Positions 43,853-53,347 of a DNA stretch of 64,000 nt are shown here, one piece after another (position 1 is the first letter of the stretch; each line of letters opens with the position of its first letter). The notes under the pieces were generated by a model. That model made no database searches. It saw nothing but the letters and a program-made list of their open reading frames with translations, and had not been told where the DNA came from. Source of the DNA: JANLTP01 sp031363055 (lineage in GTDB: Bacteria > Pseudomonadota > Gammaproteobacteria > Burkholderiales > Burkholderiaceae_E); contig JANLTP010000241.1 in NCBI GenBank assembly GCA_031363055.1, positions 1-64,000 of the forward strand, in the 5' to 3' direction. Position numbers and translations under genes: made by a program.

Positions 43853-44572
43853 CTATTGCTCCGGCTTCGGATCGGCTGCGCCGCCCGTTCCAGACGTCGG
43901 CGGCTCACGTTCGAATCCGACCTCGTGGGCATCACCTTCCTGGAGGCCAAGATCGTGGACGCCAGGATCGGAGGCTGCAGGATCGGAGGCGCCGGAATCA
44001 GCGGTGCCGTGTTCATGATCTTCAAGTTCATCCATCGTACCCGGACCGCGAACCCGCCCGCGGATCGGCTTGCGCGGAAAGCGTCCGATGCCGTCAAAAC
44101 GCAGCGGCAGCAGGCGTGACAATTCGTCGAGCGCCAATCGATAGACCTCGCGCTTGAAGTCGATCACCGACTCCAGCGGTACCCAAAAATCGTTCCAACG
44201 CCAAGCATCAAACTCGGGGTGGCCGCTTGCGCGCAGATCCACATCCGAGTCTCGACCGGTCAAACGCACCAGGAACCAGATCTGCTTTTGCCCACGGTAA
44301 TGTCCGCGCCACTCACGCCGCACCCACTGGTCCGGCACTTCGTATCGTAGCCACTCCCGCGTACGACCGAGCACCTTGACGTGCTCGCCTCTAAGGCCGG
44401 TTTCTTCTTCGAGCTCGCGAATCATCGCTTGCTCGGGGGTTTCACCCCGTTTGATACCGCCTTGCGGGAATTGCCAGGAATGTTCGCGAATCCGTTTGCC
44501 CCAGAATACCTCGTTCCTGTTGTTGACCAGAATAATGCCGACATTGGGTCGATAGCCGTCCCGATCCAACAT
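43853..44572 (-). CDS. rppH: RNA pyrophosphohydrolase
   Basis: A 239-residue Nudix hydrolase that removes pyrophosphate from the 5' end of transcripts and starts RNase E-dependent decay. It begins [17 protein letters not shown]; the Nudix box is complete ([20 protein letters not shown], then TGL). [11 protein letters not shown] and the [15 protein letters not shown] helix are RppH-typical. Canonical RppH is about 160-180 residues; this one has an Asp/Ser/Gly-rich C-terminal tail of about 65 residues, partly from a 15-bp tandem repeat near 43970-44000. It is divergent from proS across 69 bp. Confidence 0.93.
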   Translation of the reverse strand: MLDRDGYRPNVGIILVNNRNEVFWGKRIREHSWQFPQGGIKRGETPEQAMIRELEEETGLRGEHVKVLGRTREWLRYEVPDQWVRREWRGHYRGQKQIWFLVRLTGRDSDVDLRASGHPEFDAWRWNDFWVPLESVIDFKREVYRLALDELSRLLPLRFDGIGRFPRKPIRGRVRGPGTMDELEDHEHGTADSGASDPAASDPGVHDLGLQEGDAHEVGFEREPPTSGTGGAADPKPEQ

Positions 44573-44641
44573 GGCTCGACCTCATGATCCCTTAGAATTG
44601 AATCGATTATATAGGTCATACACCGCGAAGCGTACCCCTCG

Positions 44642-46366
44642 ATGAAGGCAAGCCAGTTTCACCTTTCGACCCTCAAGGAAGCCCCGGCGGACGCCGAAAT
44701 CATCAGCCATCAACTGATGACGCGGGCCGGCATGATCAAAAAACTGGCCGGTGGCATCTATAGCTATATGCCGTTGGGATTGCGGGTTATCCGGCGCATA
44801 GAGGGCATTATTCGCGAGGAAATGAACCGGGCAGGTGCCGTCGAGTTGCTCATGCCGGTGATTCAGCCGGCCGAACTCTGGCAGGAAACCGGTCGCTTCA
44901 AACAGATGGGGCCGGAGCTTTTGCGCGTCAAGGATCGGCACGATCGCGACTTCATTGTGCAGCCGACCTCGGAGGAAGTGGTCACTGATATCGCCCGGCA
45001 GGACATCAAGAGTTACCGGCAGATGCCGAAAAATTTCTATCACATTCAGACTAAGTTCCGCGATGAACGACGGCCACGTTTTGGCGTCATGCGCGGGCGC
45101 GAATTCACCATGAAGGACGCCTACTCATTTGACCGCGATCATGCCAGCGCCCTGAAGAGCTACCAGATCATGTACGACGCGTACATTGCGATTTTCAAGC
45201 GCATGGGTCTGGTATTCAGGGCGGTCGCGGCCGACACCGGCGCAATTGGCGGCTCTGCAAGCCATGAGTTCCAGGTGATTGCCGATAATGGCGAGGACGC
45301 GATTGCCTACAGTACCGCTTCGGAATACGCCGCCAACGTTGAATTGGCTGAAGCCGTCGCGTTGACGGCGACGCGCACCGCAGCGACGGTAGCGTTGACC
45401 AAGACCGCGACGCCGGGCAAGGCGCGCTGCGAAGACGTGGCGCAATTGCTGGGTATCTCGCTCGATCGCACGGTCAAGTCACTGGTGTTGGCGGTCGATG
45501 GTCCCAAGGGTGCGACGGTCTGGCTGCTTTTGGTTCGCGGCGATCACGATCTGAATGAAATCAAGGCTTCAAAGATCGACGGCTTGAGCGGCTTCCGGTT
45601 TGCCAGTGAAGCGGAAATCCTCGGGCATTTCGGCTGCAAGCCGGGCTACCTGGGGCCGATCAATCTGCTCAAACCGGTCAAGGTCGTCGCCGATCGTACC
45701 GTCGCCCATATGTCGGACTTCGTGTGCGGCGCCAACGTCGAGGACTACCACTTTACTGGCGTCAATTGGAGGCGCGATCTGCCTGAACCGCTGGTGGCTG
45801 ATATTCGCAATGTTCAGGCCGGTGATCCGTCTCCCGACGGCAGCGGTACGCTGGCCATTCAACGCGGTATCGAAGTTGGTCATGTGTTCTACCTGGGCAC
45901 CAAATACTCGAAGGCCATGAACGCCAATTTTATCGATGAAGACGGCAAGGCCAAGCCGATCGAGATGGGTTGCTACGGCATCGGCGTGACCCGCCTGCTG
46001 GGCGCGGCCATCGAGCAGAATCATGACGAGCGCGGCATCATCTGGCCGAGCGGCATCACGCCGTTCGACGTCGTCATTTGCCCACTCGGCTACGGCAAAT
46101 CTGCGCTGGTCCGCGAGACGGCCGATAGCCTGTATCTCGACCTGATCGCTGCTGGCGTCGATGTCATGCTCGATGACCGTGATGAGCGACCTGGCGCCAT
46201 GTTTGCCGATTGGGAACTGATTGGCGTGCCGCTACGGGTGACCATTGGTGAGCGCAGCTTGAAGGAGGGCAAACTCGAGGTGCTGATCCGGCGCGGCTTA
46301 CAAGGATCAACGATCGCGATTGCTGACGCCGCCCGATCGGTGCAAACCCTACTGGCCGGTCAATAG
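44642..46366 (+). CDS. proS: Prolyl-tRNA synthetase
   Basis: A 574-residue bacterial-type class II synthetase that charges tRNA-Pro. The N-terminus [19 protein letters not shown] is typical. Motif 2 is [20 protein letters not shown], and motif 3 is [21 protein letters not shown] without its last residue or so. The YbaK-like editing insertion (about residues 215-390, with [10 protein letters not shown]) lies between motifs 2 and 3, followed by the anticodon-binding domain ([12 protein letters not shown] to the end). Length matches the family. It is followed 3 bp later by uup and is presumably co-transcribed with it. Confidence 0.97.
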   Translation: MKASQFHLSTLKEAPADAEIISHQLMTRAGMIKKLAGGIYSYMPLGLRVIRRIEGIIREEMNRAGAVELLMPVIQPAELWQETGRFKQMGPELLRVKDRHDRDFIVQPTSEEVVTDIARQDIKSYRQMPKNFYHIQTKFRDERRPRFGVMRGREFTMKDAYSFDRDHASALKSYQIMYDAYIAIFKRMGLVFRAVAADTGAIGGSASHEFQVIADNGEDAIAYSTASEYAANVELAEAVALTATRTAATVALTKTATPGKARCEDVAQLLGISLDRTVKSLVLAVDGPKGATVWLLLVRGDHDLNEIKASKIDGLSGFRFASEAEILGHFGCKPGYLGPINLLKPVKVVADRTVAHMSDFVCGANVEDYHFTGVNWRRDLPEPLVADIRNVQAGDPSPDGSGTLAIQRGIEVGHVFYLGTKYSKAMNANFIDEDGKAKPIEMGCYGIGVTRLLGAAIEQNHDERGIIWPSGITPFDVVICPLGYGKSALVRETADSLYLDLIAAGVDVMLDDRDERPGAMFADWELIGVPLRVTIGERSLKEGKLEVLIRRGLQGSTIAIADAARSVQTLLAGQ

Positions 46367-46369
46367 CCA

Positions 46370-48313
46370 GTGAGTGTCGTTTCCTTACTGAATCTAATTG
46401 ACGCTCAACTCGCCTTCGGCGATTTGCCGTTGCTGGATCGGGCATCATTTTCCTTGCTGGCCGGCGAGCGTATCGGCCTGATCGGCCGCAATGGCACCGG
46501 CAAGTCATCACTGCTGTCGGTCATCGAGGGCCGGCGCCAGCTCGATGACGGCGAAGTTCGTCGCCGTGACGGTCTGCGCGTCGTCCTGGTCGAGCAGGAG
46601 CCTGAGCTGCCGGTGGTGCCGGTGTCGGTTGTTGACCTGGGGTCTGCTGTTGATCCGTCGTCAGATGCGACCGAGGTTCTGCCACCGACGGTCTACGATA
46701 GCCTGTTGATCCGCGGTTCGATCGACGAGATTGCCGACGAGCGCGAACGTTGGCGTGTGATTGCACGACTCACCGAATTTTTGCATCGCTTCGATCTCGA
46801 CGGCCAGGCCGATCCGACATCGGCCTCCGGCGGTGAGCGCAAACGCGCCGCGCTGGCATTGGCCTTTGCACTCGAGCCGGATCTGCTGCTGCTCGATGAA
46901 CCGACCAATCATCTTGATATCGCTGGTATCGAACGGCTCGAAGAGCTGCTGGTCAAAATGCCGGCCTCGATCTGCATCACGCATGATCGCTCGTTCCTCG
47001 ACAGGGTCGCGACCCGCATCGTTGAGCTCGATCGCGGCACGCTTCGATCGTTCCCGGGTAATTTTGCGACTTATCAGCGGGTGCGAGCCGATCAACTGTC
47101 AGCCGAGAAGCAGGCCGATCGGCGCTTTGACAAATTCTGGGCGCAAGAAGAGGTCTGGATCCGCAAAGGGGTCGAGGCGCGCCGCACGCGTGATGAGGGC
47201 AGGGTGCGCAGGCTTGAGGCGCTGCGCGTCGAACGCGAGGCCAGGCGCGAACGCTCCGGGTCGGTCAGGATATCGCTCGATGCCGGTGAGCGCTCAGGCA
47301 AGCTGGTCGCCGAACTGACCGATGTCAACAAGTCATTTGGCGATCAGGTGATCGTACGCGACTTCTCGATGACCGTGCAGCGCGGCGACCGACTTGGGCT
47401 GGTTGGTGCCAATGGTGTCGGCAAGTCGACCTTGCTCAAATTGATGCTGGGCGAGCTGACGCCGGATGCGGGCAACATTCGATTGGGCACCAATTTGCAG
47501 GTCGCATATTTCGATCAGATGCGCGGCCAACTGGATCCCGAGAAGACGGTGGCTGAAACCATTGCGCCGGGCTCCGACTATGTCGAGATCGGCAATCAGC
47601 GCAAACACATCATGAGTTATCTGGGAGACTTCCTGTTTCCGCCGCGTCGGGCCAACTCGCCGGTGCGCACGCTCTCCGGTGGTGAGCGTAATCGTCTGTT
47701 ACTGGCGCGCCTGTTTGCTCGGCCGGCCAATTTGATCGTGCTCGACGAGCCGACCAATGACCTCGATATGGAGTCGATGGAGCTGTTGGAAGATACGCTG
47801 CAGTCCTACACCGGCACCTTGCTGTTGGTCAGCCACGACCGCAGTTTTCTGGATAACGTTGTCACTCAAGTGCTGGCCTTCGAGGGCGACGGCCATTGGC
47901 GCGAGTATGTCGGCGGCTATACCGATTGGGTGCGGCAACGGCCGAGTGCACGAGTCGAGTTAACCGGCGAAGGTGTGTTGGGCGGCCAGACCGTGATCGA
48001 CACACCTGGTGGCAAGAAAACGCTCGTGTCGATTTCTGGGCAGCCTTCGTCATCGTCTTTGGCCCTGCCGGCCGAGCGCCCTCCGAAGGTCAAATTGTCG
48101 TTCAAGGAACTGCGCGAACTCGATGGCTTGCCGCAGAAGATCGAGACCCTTGAGCGCGAACAGCGCGCGCTCGCTGACGCCCTATCGAAACCTGACTATT
48201 TCAAGCGCGATGCCCGCTTGCTGCGCGCCGATCAGGAGCGCGGGCAGGTGCTGGAAGACGAATTGTTGAAGGCGCTGGAACGTTGGGAATTGCTCGAACA
48301 AAAACGCGCTTGA
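46370..48313 (+). CDS. uup: ABC-F ATPase Uup
   Basis: A 647-residue soluble ABC-F protein with two ATPase domains, a linker and a C-terminal coiled coil. The first domain has GRNGTGKSS, SGGERKRAALA and LLLDEPTNHLD; the second GANGVGKST, LSGGERNRLLLAR and IVLDEPTNDLD. The C-terminus (LSFKELRELDGLPQKIETLE) is the Uup DNA-binding coiled coil. Uup acts at the ribosome and affects transposon excision. GTG 46370 is the start. It ends 135 bp before the kinase gene. Confidence 0.92.
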   Translation: MSVVSLLNLIDAQLAFGDLPLLDRASFSLLAGERIGLIGRNGTGKSSLLSVIEGRRQLDDGEVRRRDGLRVVLVEQEPELPVVPVSVVDLGSAVDPSSDATEVLPPTVYDSLLIRGSIDEIADERERWRVIARLTEFLHRFDLDGQADPTSASGGERKRAALALAFALEPDLLLLDEPTNHLDIAGIERLEELLVKMPASICITHDRSFLDRVATRIVELDRGTLRSFPGNFATYQRVRADQLSAEKQADRRFDKFWAQEEVWIRKGVEARRTRDEGRVRRLEALRVEREARRERSGSVRISLDAGERSGKLVAELTDVNKSFGDQVIVRDFSMTVQRGDRLGLVGANGVGKSTLLKLMLGELTPDAGNIRLGTNLQVAYFDQMRGQLDPEKTVAETIAPGSDYVEIGNQRKHIMSYLGDFLFPPRRANSPVRTLSGGERNRLLLARLFARPANLIVLDEPTNDLDMESMELLEDTLQSYTGTLLLVSHDRSFLDNVVTQVLAFEGDGHWREYVGGYTDWVRQRPSARVELTGEGVLGGQTVIDTPGGKKTLVSISGQPSSSSLALPAERPPKVKLSFKELRELDGLPQKIETLEREQRALADALSKPDYFKRDARLLRADQERGQVLEDELLKALERWELLEQKRA

Positions 48314-48342
48314 TCGGTGGGCATCATTCGCGTCCGACGGGC

Positions 48343-48372
48343 TGCCAGACAGAACACTGCCAGACAGAACAC
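48343..48372. repeat. 15-bp tandem duplication
   Basis: TGCCAGACAGAACAC occurs twice in a row (48343-48357 and 48358-48372) in the gap between uup and the Ser/Thr kinase gene. It is exact, and looks like recent slippage. Confidence 0.9.
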
Positions 48373-48496
48373 TGATCGACGAACGGCGTCTGCAATCTGA
48401 CCGGTGGCGCTGTGATCGACGGCTGGCAAGCCGATCGTCGGGTGGAGGTTGTATTTGGCCCGCGTTAACGCTCGTCGAGTACACAGAGTCGCTAGT

Positions 48497-50098
48497 ATGC
48501 GTTTGATGGATGCAGTTTCCGCCTCAGCGACGACAGTCGATCACCTGAACCCGTTGCCGGTGGGCAGCCGTCTTCAGGAGTTCATTGTCGAAGGCGTAAT
48601 AGGCATGGGTGGATTCGGCATCGTCTATCAAGCCAACGACACACTGTTGCATCGCACCGTCGCCATCAAGGAATACATGCCCGCTGCGTTGGCCTCGCGC
48701 GGCGACGCCAACACCGTCAGTGTGCATTCGGCGTCGTATGCCCAGGATTTTGATACCGGCAAAGCCACGTTCATCGATGAAGCAAGGATGCTGGCGCGCT
48801 TCAAACATCCGGCGCTGATCGAGGTGTTTCGTTTCTGGGAACAAAATCAAACGGCCTACATGGCGACGCCTTTTTATCAGGGCCGCACGCTCAAGGAACA
48901 TTTGCGTGCCTTGCCGGACCTACCTGACGAAACTGCGCTCAAGTTGATTCTGCTGCCGGTGCTTGATGCGCTTGAGCACATGCATCGTGAACAGGTCTAT
49001 CACCGTGATATTTCGCCCGATAATATTTTGGTGTTGGAAGACGGTACGCCGATTTTGCTGGACTTGGGTGCGGCTCGTCGCATCGAAGCGGACCATGCGC
49101 AAACTTTCACGGTGCTGGTGAAACCGGGCTATGCACCGATTGAACAATACGCTGGTGATGCGTCCAATTTGCAAGGACCGTGGACCGATATTTATGGTTG
49201 GGGTGCCTCGGCCTACTTTTCGCTGATCGGAAAGCCGCCGCCGCCAGCTGCCAGCCGTGTGATGAACGACTCGGCCACACGTTTGGTCGATATCAGACCC
49301 CACGGCTTCTCGCATGATTTTTTGGCAGCGATCGACGCCGCGTTGGCAGTGCGGCCCGATGACCGACCCCAAAACGTCGCTGCCTTGAAGGTATTGCTCG
49401 CGCTTAAAACCCATACGCAGCCTGGGCCGACGACGGCCTTCGAGGTTACCGAAGAATTACCGAATCGCAGACCAACAACGCGATCGACTGCGCCGTTAAC
49501 CGACGCTCTGCCTGGCATCGCTGCTACTGCTACTGCTACTGCTGCTGCTACTGCTACCGCGCAGCCCGAAGCCGAGCGATCAAGCAAACCGATAGTTGTG
49601 GGCATGTTAGTTTTGCTCGGATTGATCGCCGCGTTGGGGTGGCATTCCCAACGACCTGCAAGCAGTGATCTGCCAATCGCTGCGGGCAATCCTTCGCAAA
49701 ATTCAGTGCAGGTACCGCAGCGAAGTGAGAAACTTGGAGCCGAGAGACCGGCTGCGCCGCAGTCGGGCGTGACTTCGAAGGCTGGATCTGGCGATGCGCA
49801 AGCTGCGCGAGGCGATATGCAGGCTGCTCGCGGCGATGCGCAGGCGACGCCGGCAGACGTTGCGGTTCTCGACAAGCTGGCGACGGCGCGCTTTGCGATC
49901 AAACCTTGGGGCGAGGTGCATATCAATGGTGAGCGTCGAGGCGTCAGCCCGCCGATCAAGGCATTGAGCTTGCCAGCAGGCGAGTACAGCGTCGAGATCC
50001 GCAATGGAGAATTCCCGGCCTACAGGACAAAGATCAAGCTCAAGCCTGGCCAGGTATTCTCGATCAATCACGCGTTTGTCGACGCGGCGGCAAAGTAA
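48497..50098 (+). CDS. Membrane-anchored Ser/Thr protein kinase with PEGA-like C-terminus
   Basis: A 533-residue Hanks-type kinase. ATG 48497 is chosen; the open frame starts at TTG 48449. The glycine loop is GMGGFGIVY (37-45), Lys58 binds ATP (AIKEYM), the catalytic loop is HRDISPDN (Asp171, Asn176), and the metal motif is DLG (Asp189) in place of DFG. A Thr-rich tail then a low-complexity Ala/Thr run from a GCT-type microsatellite (49519-49560) leads to one membrane helix (VGMLVLLGLIAALGW). The outer domain contains seven-residue GDAQAAR-type repeats and a PEGA-like end (VHINGERRGVSPPIKALSLP). A lipoprotein gene follows 12 bp later. Confidence 0.88.
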   Translation: MRLMDAVSASATTVDHLNPLPVGSRLQEFIVEGVIGMGGFGIVYQANDTLLHRTVAIKEYMPAALASRGDANTVSVHSASYAQDFDTGKATFIDEARMLARFKHPALIEVFRFWEQNQTAYMATPFYQGRTLKEHLRALPDLPDETALKLILLPVLDALEHMHREQVYHRDISPDNILVLEDGTPILLDLGAARRIEADHAQTFTVLVKPGYAPIEQYAGDASNLQGPWTDIYGWGASAYFSLIGKPPPPAASRVMNDSATRLVDIRPHGFSHDFLAAIDAALAVRPDDRPQNVAALKVLLALKTHTQPGPTTAFEVTEELPNRRPTTRSTAPLTDALPGIAATATATAAATATAQPEAERSSKPIVVGMLVLLGLIAALGWHSQRPASSDLPIAAGNPSQNSVQVPQRSEKLGAERPAAPQSGVTSKAGSGDAQAARGDMQAARGDAQATPADVAVLDKLATARFAIKPWGEVHINGERRGVSPPIKALSLPAGEYSVEIRNGEFPAYRTKIKLKPGQVFSINHAFVDAAAK

Positions 50099-50110
50099 AG
50101 GAATCTTTGG

Positions 50111-50665
50111 ATGAATCGCTTGAAGTTTTGCTGTGCGCTGTCGACGCTTGCTCTTTGCCTGTCCGGCTGCACGATCATGAATGCCGGTGAAAACGGTTCG
50201 AGCGCAGGCAATGGTGTTGCTGTCAACGGCAGCAACGGCAACAATAGTAGCAACAGCAAGAGCAGCGGTGCGTTCACCAGCAAGTCCAGCGCCAGTAACA
50301 GCCCGGGCGCCAGCTCGACCCCTGATATCGTCAAGTCCGAGCCGGAGCAGTTACTTGCGGAAGGCACTGAGCTGTACGAAAAAGGCGATTACAAAGGCGC
50401 GATTCGAAAGCTGCAATCGGCCAAGGACGCGGCGTTGGATGCTTCGGCGATCCAGCAAAACAGTTTGAAATATTTGGCCTTCAGTTATTGTGTGACCGGA
50501 CAGAAATCGCTCTGCAAGGTGCAGTTTGTGAGCCTGCTGAAAATGACGCCGGAGTTTCAACTGAGTCGCGCCGAAGCAGGTCATCCGTTATGGGGCCCCG
50601 TCTTCAAGGAAGCAAAGGTGGGCGGCAAGGCTCAAATGACGACCACGGTCAGTACCGGTAAGTAA
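50111..50665 (+). CDS. TPR-like lipoprotein, TssQ-like
   Basis: A 184-residue lipoprotein with a clear lipobox (LCLSGC, Cys at about 20), a Ser/Asn/Gly-rich spacer of about 50 residues, then a TPR-like domain (LLAEGTELYEKGDYKGAIRKL, YLAFSYCVTGQKSLCKVQF) and the ending AEAGHPLWGPVFKEA. That ending resembles TssQ, a lipoprotein found with some type VI secretion loci. No type VI genes are in the window. Sitting 12 bp behind a membrane Ser/Thr kinase, it is likely part of the same envelope signalling unit. The TssQ link is a resemblance only. Confidence 0.7.
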   Translation: MNRLKFCCALSTLALCLSGCTIMNAGENGSSAGNGVAVNGSNGNNSSNSKSSGAFTSKSSASNSPGASSTPDIVKSEPEQLLAEGTELYEKGDYKGAIRKLQSAKDAALDASAIQQNSLKYLAFSYCVTGQKSLCKVQFVSLLKMTPEFQLSRAEAGHPLWGPVFKEAKVGGKAQMTTTVSTGK

Positions 50666-50692
50666 GTCTCTCGGCGCACAGCCCATTGCCTC

Positions 50693-52534
50693 ATGTCTGA
50701 CCCAAGCCTTCAAGCACCCAATCCTTTGGACGCATTGCTCGACGCCCAGCTTGAATCCCAGGTCAGGAACGCCGCGAATCTGGATCGTTGCCGTGGTGAA
50801 TTGGATCAGTCCAGCCAGGCGCTCGCGGTACAAAAGAGCTGTTTCGATGCAGTTATCGATCATATAAAAGTCGGCATGTATTTGTTTGATCGCGATGGCC
50901 GCCTGGCAGTATCGAACGAACGATTGAGAATCCTGCTGGGGTTCGAACAGAGCGACGCCTTGGTGGGTCTGACGCTGCCACAGTTTTGCAATGCGATATT
51001 AGACAATGTGGGTGCGCTGGCGGCGGGACATACGCGTATTGAAGCGTTTGCCGCGCTCGCCGGATCCGACGACAAGGCTGCGCTTAATCTGGTCTTTCAG
51101 AGCGGGCAGGTTTTGCAAGTGGCGCACAGTCCGATTGCGGCCGGCGGATTTGTGCAGACCATGGAAGATGTGACCGAGCGTCGCAAGGCCGAAGCGCGTG
51201 CCAGCCATCTGGCGTCACATGACGTCCTCACGGATCTGCCGAATCGCCGCCTGCTTAAGCAACATATTGACGTAGCGCTGAATGACTCGCTGGCCGACTG
51301 TGCTGTGCTGTGTGTCGCTCTCGATCGGTTTAAATCGGTCAACGACACACTCGGTCACGCTGGTGGCGATGTCTTGCTGGTCGAAGTCGCCAAACGGCTG
51401 CGGCGCTGTGTGCACGCTGATGATATCGTCGGACGCTTGGGTGGTGACCAGTTTGTCATCGTTAATACTGGCGACGCCAGCCAGGAAGCGCTGCAGCGCC
51501 TGGCACAAAGCGTCGTCACTGAAATCGCCCGACCGTTCGACATTCTCGGGCAATCAGTCATCGTGGGCGCAACCTTGGGGGTGGCCGTCGCGCCGCGCGA
51601 TGGTGACAGCCCTGACCGCTTGATCAAGAGCGCCGATATGGCCCTTTTTGAAGCGAAACGCGAGGGTCGCGGCTGTTGCCGATTCTTTGATCCGAGCCTT
51701 GAGACCAAGGCGCGCGAGCGGCAGACGCTGGAGAACGACTTGCGGATCGCCGTCTCCGCGGGGCAGTTCGAACTTCACTATCAACCTTACTATGCCGCAA
51801 GACAACGAAGGCTGGTCGGCTTCGAGGCTTTGTTACGCTGGAACCACCCGACGCGCGGACGCGTGTCGCCGCTCGACTTTATTCCGGTCGCTGAAGAACT
51901 CGGCTTGATCACCCAATTGGGCGACTGGATTTTGCAGGAAGCTTGTAGCACGGCAGCGGCCTGGCCCAACGAAGTGCTGATCTCGGTCAATGTTTCGGCG
52001 CGGCAATTTGTGAATAACGATCTGGTCGCTTCGGTCGCGCGGGCCCTGGAGTACAGCGGCCTGGCGCCCGCTCGACTCGAGATAGAAATCACCGAGTCAG
52101 CCTTGATGGAGAATGTCGGCGAAATCGAATCGGTTCTGGACCGACTGCGTCGCCAAGGGGTTGGCTTGGCGATGGATGATTTTGGTACTGGCTACTCGTC
52201 ACTGGCGTATTTGCGACGGTTCAATTTCAGCAAGGTCAAGATTGATCGATCATTTATCAGCGGACTGGCATCTGAAAATCAGGCGATCGCGATCGTTCGA
52301 GCGATCATCGCCCTGTGCAAAAACCTCAATATTGTGGTGACCGCCGAAGGGGTGGAGACCGAGCTGCAGGCCGACATCTTGCGACTTGAAAATTGTGACT
52401 ATCTGCAGGGATTTCTGCTCGGACGCCCGACACCCAAGACCGAGCTTGCGGCCGTGTTTACCGTGTTCGGTTCACCGTTTGGTTCGCCATTCGGGACTGT
52501 CTTGAGTCAACGCGGTGATTTGAAGGGCCAATAA
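50693..52534 (+). CDS. PAS-GGDEF-EAL c-di-GMP protein
   Basis: A 613-residue cytoplasmic protein with an N-terminal coil, a PAS domain (about 47-165), GGDEF (about 172-335) and EAL (about 345-600). The cyclase signature reads GGDQF (250-254) in place of GGDEF, so synthesis is doubtful. The EAL domain is intact: FEALLRW (Glu378), ITESALMEN, and MDDFGTGYSSLAYL with the metal Asp pair. Phosphodiesterase activity is therefore the likelier output, with the GGDEF part acting as GTP sensor. A short repeat FGSPFGSPFG lies near the C-terminus. It is 27 bp after the lipoprotein gene. Confidence 0.9.
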   Translation: MSDPSLQAPNPLDALLDAQLESQVRNAANLDRCRGELDQSSQALAVQKSCFDAVIDHIKVGMYLFDRDGRLAVSNERLRILLGFEQSDALVGLTLPQFCNAILDNVGALAAGHTRIEAFAALAGSDDKAALNLVFQSGQVLQVAHSPIAAGGFVQTMEDVTERRKAEARASHLASHDVLTDLPNRRLLKQHIDVALNDSLADCAVLCVALDRFKSVNDTLGHAGGDVLLVEVAKRLRRCVHADDIVGRLGGDQFVIVNTGDASQEALQRLAQSVVTEIARPFDILGQSVIVGATLGVAVAPRDGDSPDRLIKSADMALFEAKREGRGCCRFFDPSLETKARERQTLENDLRIAVSAGQFELHYQPYYAARQRRLVGFEALLRWNHPTRGRVSPLDFIPVAEELGLITQLGDWILQEACSTAAAWPNEVLISVNVSARQFVNNDLVASVARALEYSGLAPARLEIEITESALMENVGEIESVLDRLRRQGVGLAMDDFGTGYSSLAYLRRFNFSKVKIDRSFISGLASENQAIAIVRAIIALCKNLNIVVTAEGVETELQADILRLENCDYLQGFLLGRPTPKTELAAVFTVFGSPFGSPFGTVLSQRGDLKGQ

Positions 52535-52635
52535 ACCTGTCGACTTGCGTATATTTTGTGAGTTGCCCTTGAATGAGCCGTAAGCTTGGCGACGCTTGTT
52601 CTACTCAGAGCAGCTGCGTTTTCGGGAAGTCATCA

Positions 52636-53301
52636 ATGAATCGTCGTATCAATGCCAATTGGCTCAAAGGCTGGCTGCTGGCCGGACTGTTCGCATTCGG
52701 TCTGGTTGCTGCAGGGCCCGGAGTCGCTCAGTCCAACTCGGCCTCAGTGGGCAAAGAGTTGCCGGCTGGATTCGCCAGAGCGACGTTTGCCGGCGGTTGT
52801 TTCTGGTGCATGGAAGCCCCGTTCGACAAGCTTGACGGTGTGGTGTCAACGACCTCGGGCTACATCGGCGGCAAGACCCGTGATCCCACCTATCAGCAAG
52901 TATCGGCCGGCAGTACTGGCCACACCGAAGCGGTCGAGATTGTCTTTGATCCGAAGAAAGTCAGCTTTGCCAAGCTACTCGACATCTACTGGCTCAACGT
53001 CGATCCGACTGTCAAAACGCGGCAGTTCTGCGACTCCGGTTCCCAGTATCGACCGGAAATTTTCTATCACGATGCCGACCAGAAACGCGAGGCGGAAGCA
53101 TCGCGGGCGGCCCTCATGAAAAGCAAGCCGTTCAAGGCCGACATCGTCGTCGATATTACGCAAGCGTCCGAGTTTTGGGCAGCCGAGGAATATCACCAGG
53201 ACTACTACAAGAAGAACCCGCTACGCTACAAATACTATCGAAGCGGTTGTGGCCGTGATGCGCGCTTGAAGGAGCTTTGGGGCGAGAAGGCTGGCGGCTA
53301 G
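52636..53301 (+). CDS. msrA: Peptide methionine sulfoxide reductase MsrA, exported
   Basis: A 221-residue MsrA with an N-terminal signal sequence (LKGWLLAGLFAFGLVAAGP). The catalytic Cys55 is in GCFWCMEAPF, and YIGGKTRDPTYQQVSAGSTG and EYHQDYY are family hallmarks. A C-terminal YYRSGCGRD supplies Cys205, the likely resolving residue. It repairs S-form methionine sulfoxide; the signal sequence places it in the periplasm, whereas most MsrA are cytoplasmic. ATG 52636 has GGGAAG 6 nt upstream. No MsrB is adjacent. Confidence 0.92.
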   Translation: MNRRINANWLKGWLLAGLFAFGLVAAGPGVAQSNSASVGKELPAGFARATFAGGCFWCMEAPFDKLDGVVSTTSGYIGGKTRDPTYQQVSAGSTGHTEAVEIVFDPKKVSFAKLLDIYWLNVDPTVKTRQFCDSGSQYRPEIFYHDADQKREAEASRAALMKSKPFKADIVVDITQASEFWAAEEYHQDYYKKNPLRYKYYRSGCGRDARLKELWGEKAGG

Positions 53302-53347
53302 TGAGCAGTTTCAGCCATATCGAAAGTGCCGCTGCCACCCGTTTGAG

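Noticed and set aside
49519..49560. GCT/ACT triplet run as a possible CRISPR or regulatory repeat
   Set aside because: It is an in-frame Ala/Thr linker in the kinase, without spacers or repeat structure of an array.
50111..50665. Evidence for a type VI secretion locus from the TssQ-like lipoprotein
   Set aside because: No sheath, Hcp, VgrG, TssJLM or ClpV gene is present in the window. One resembling lipoprotein is not enough.
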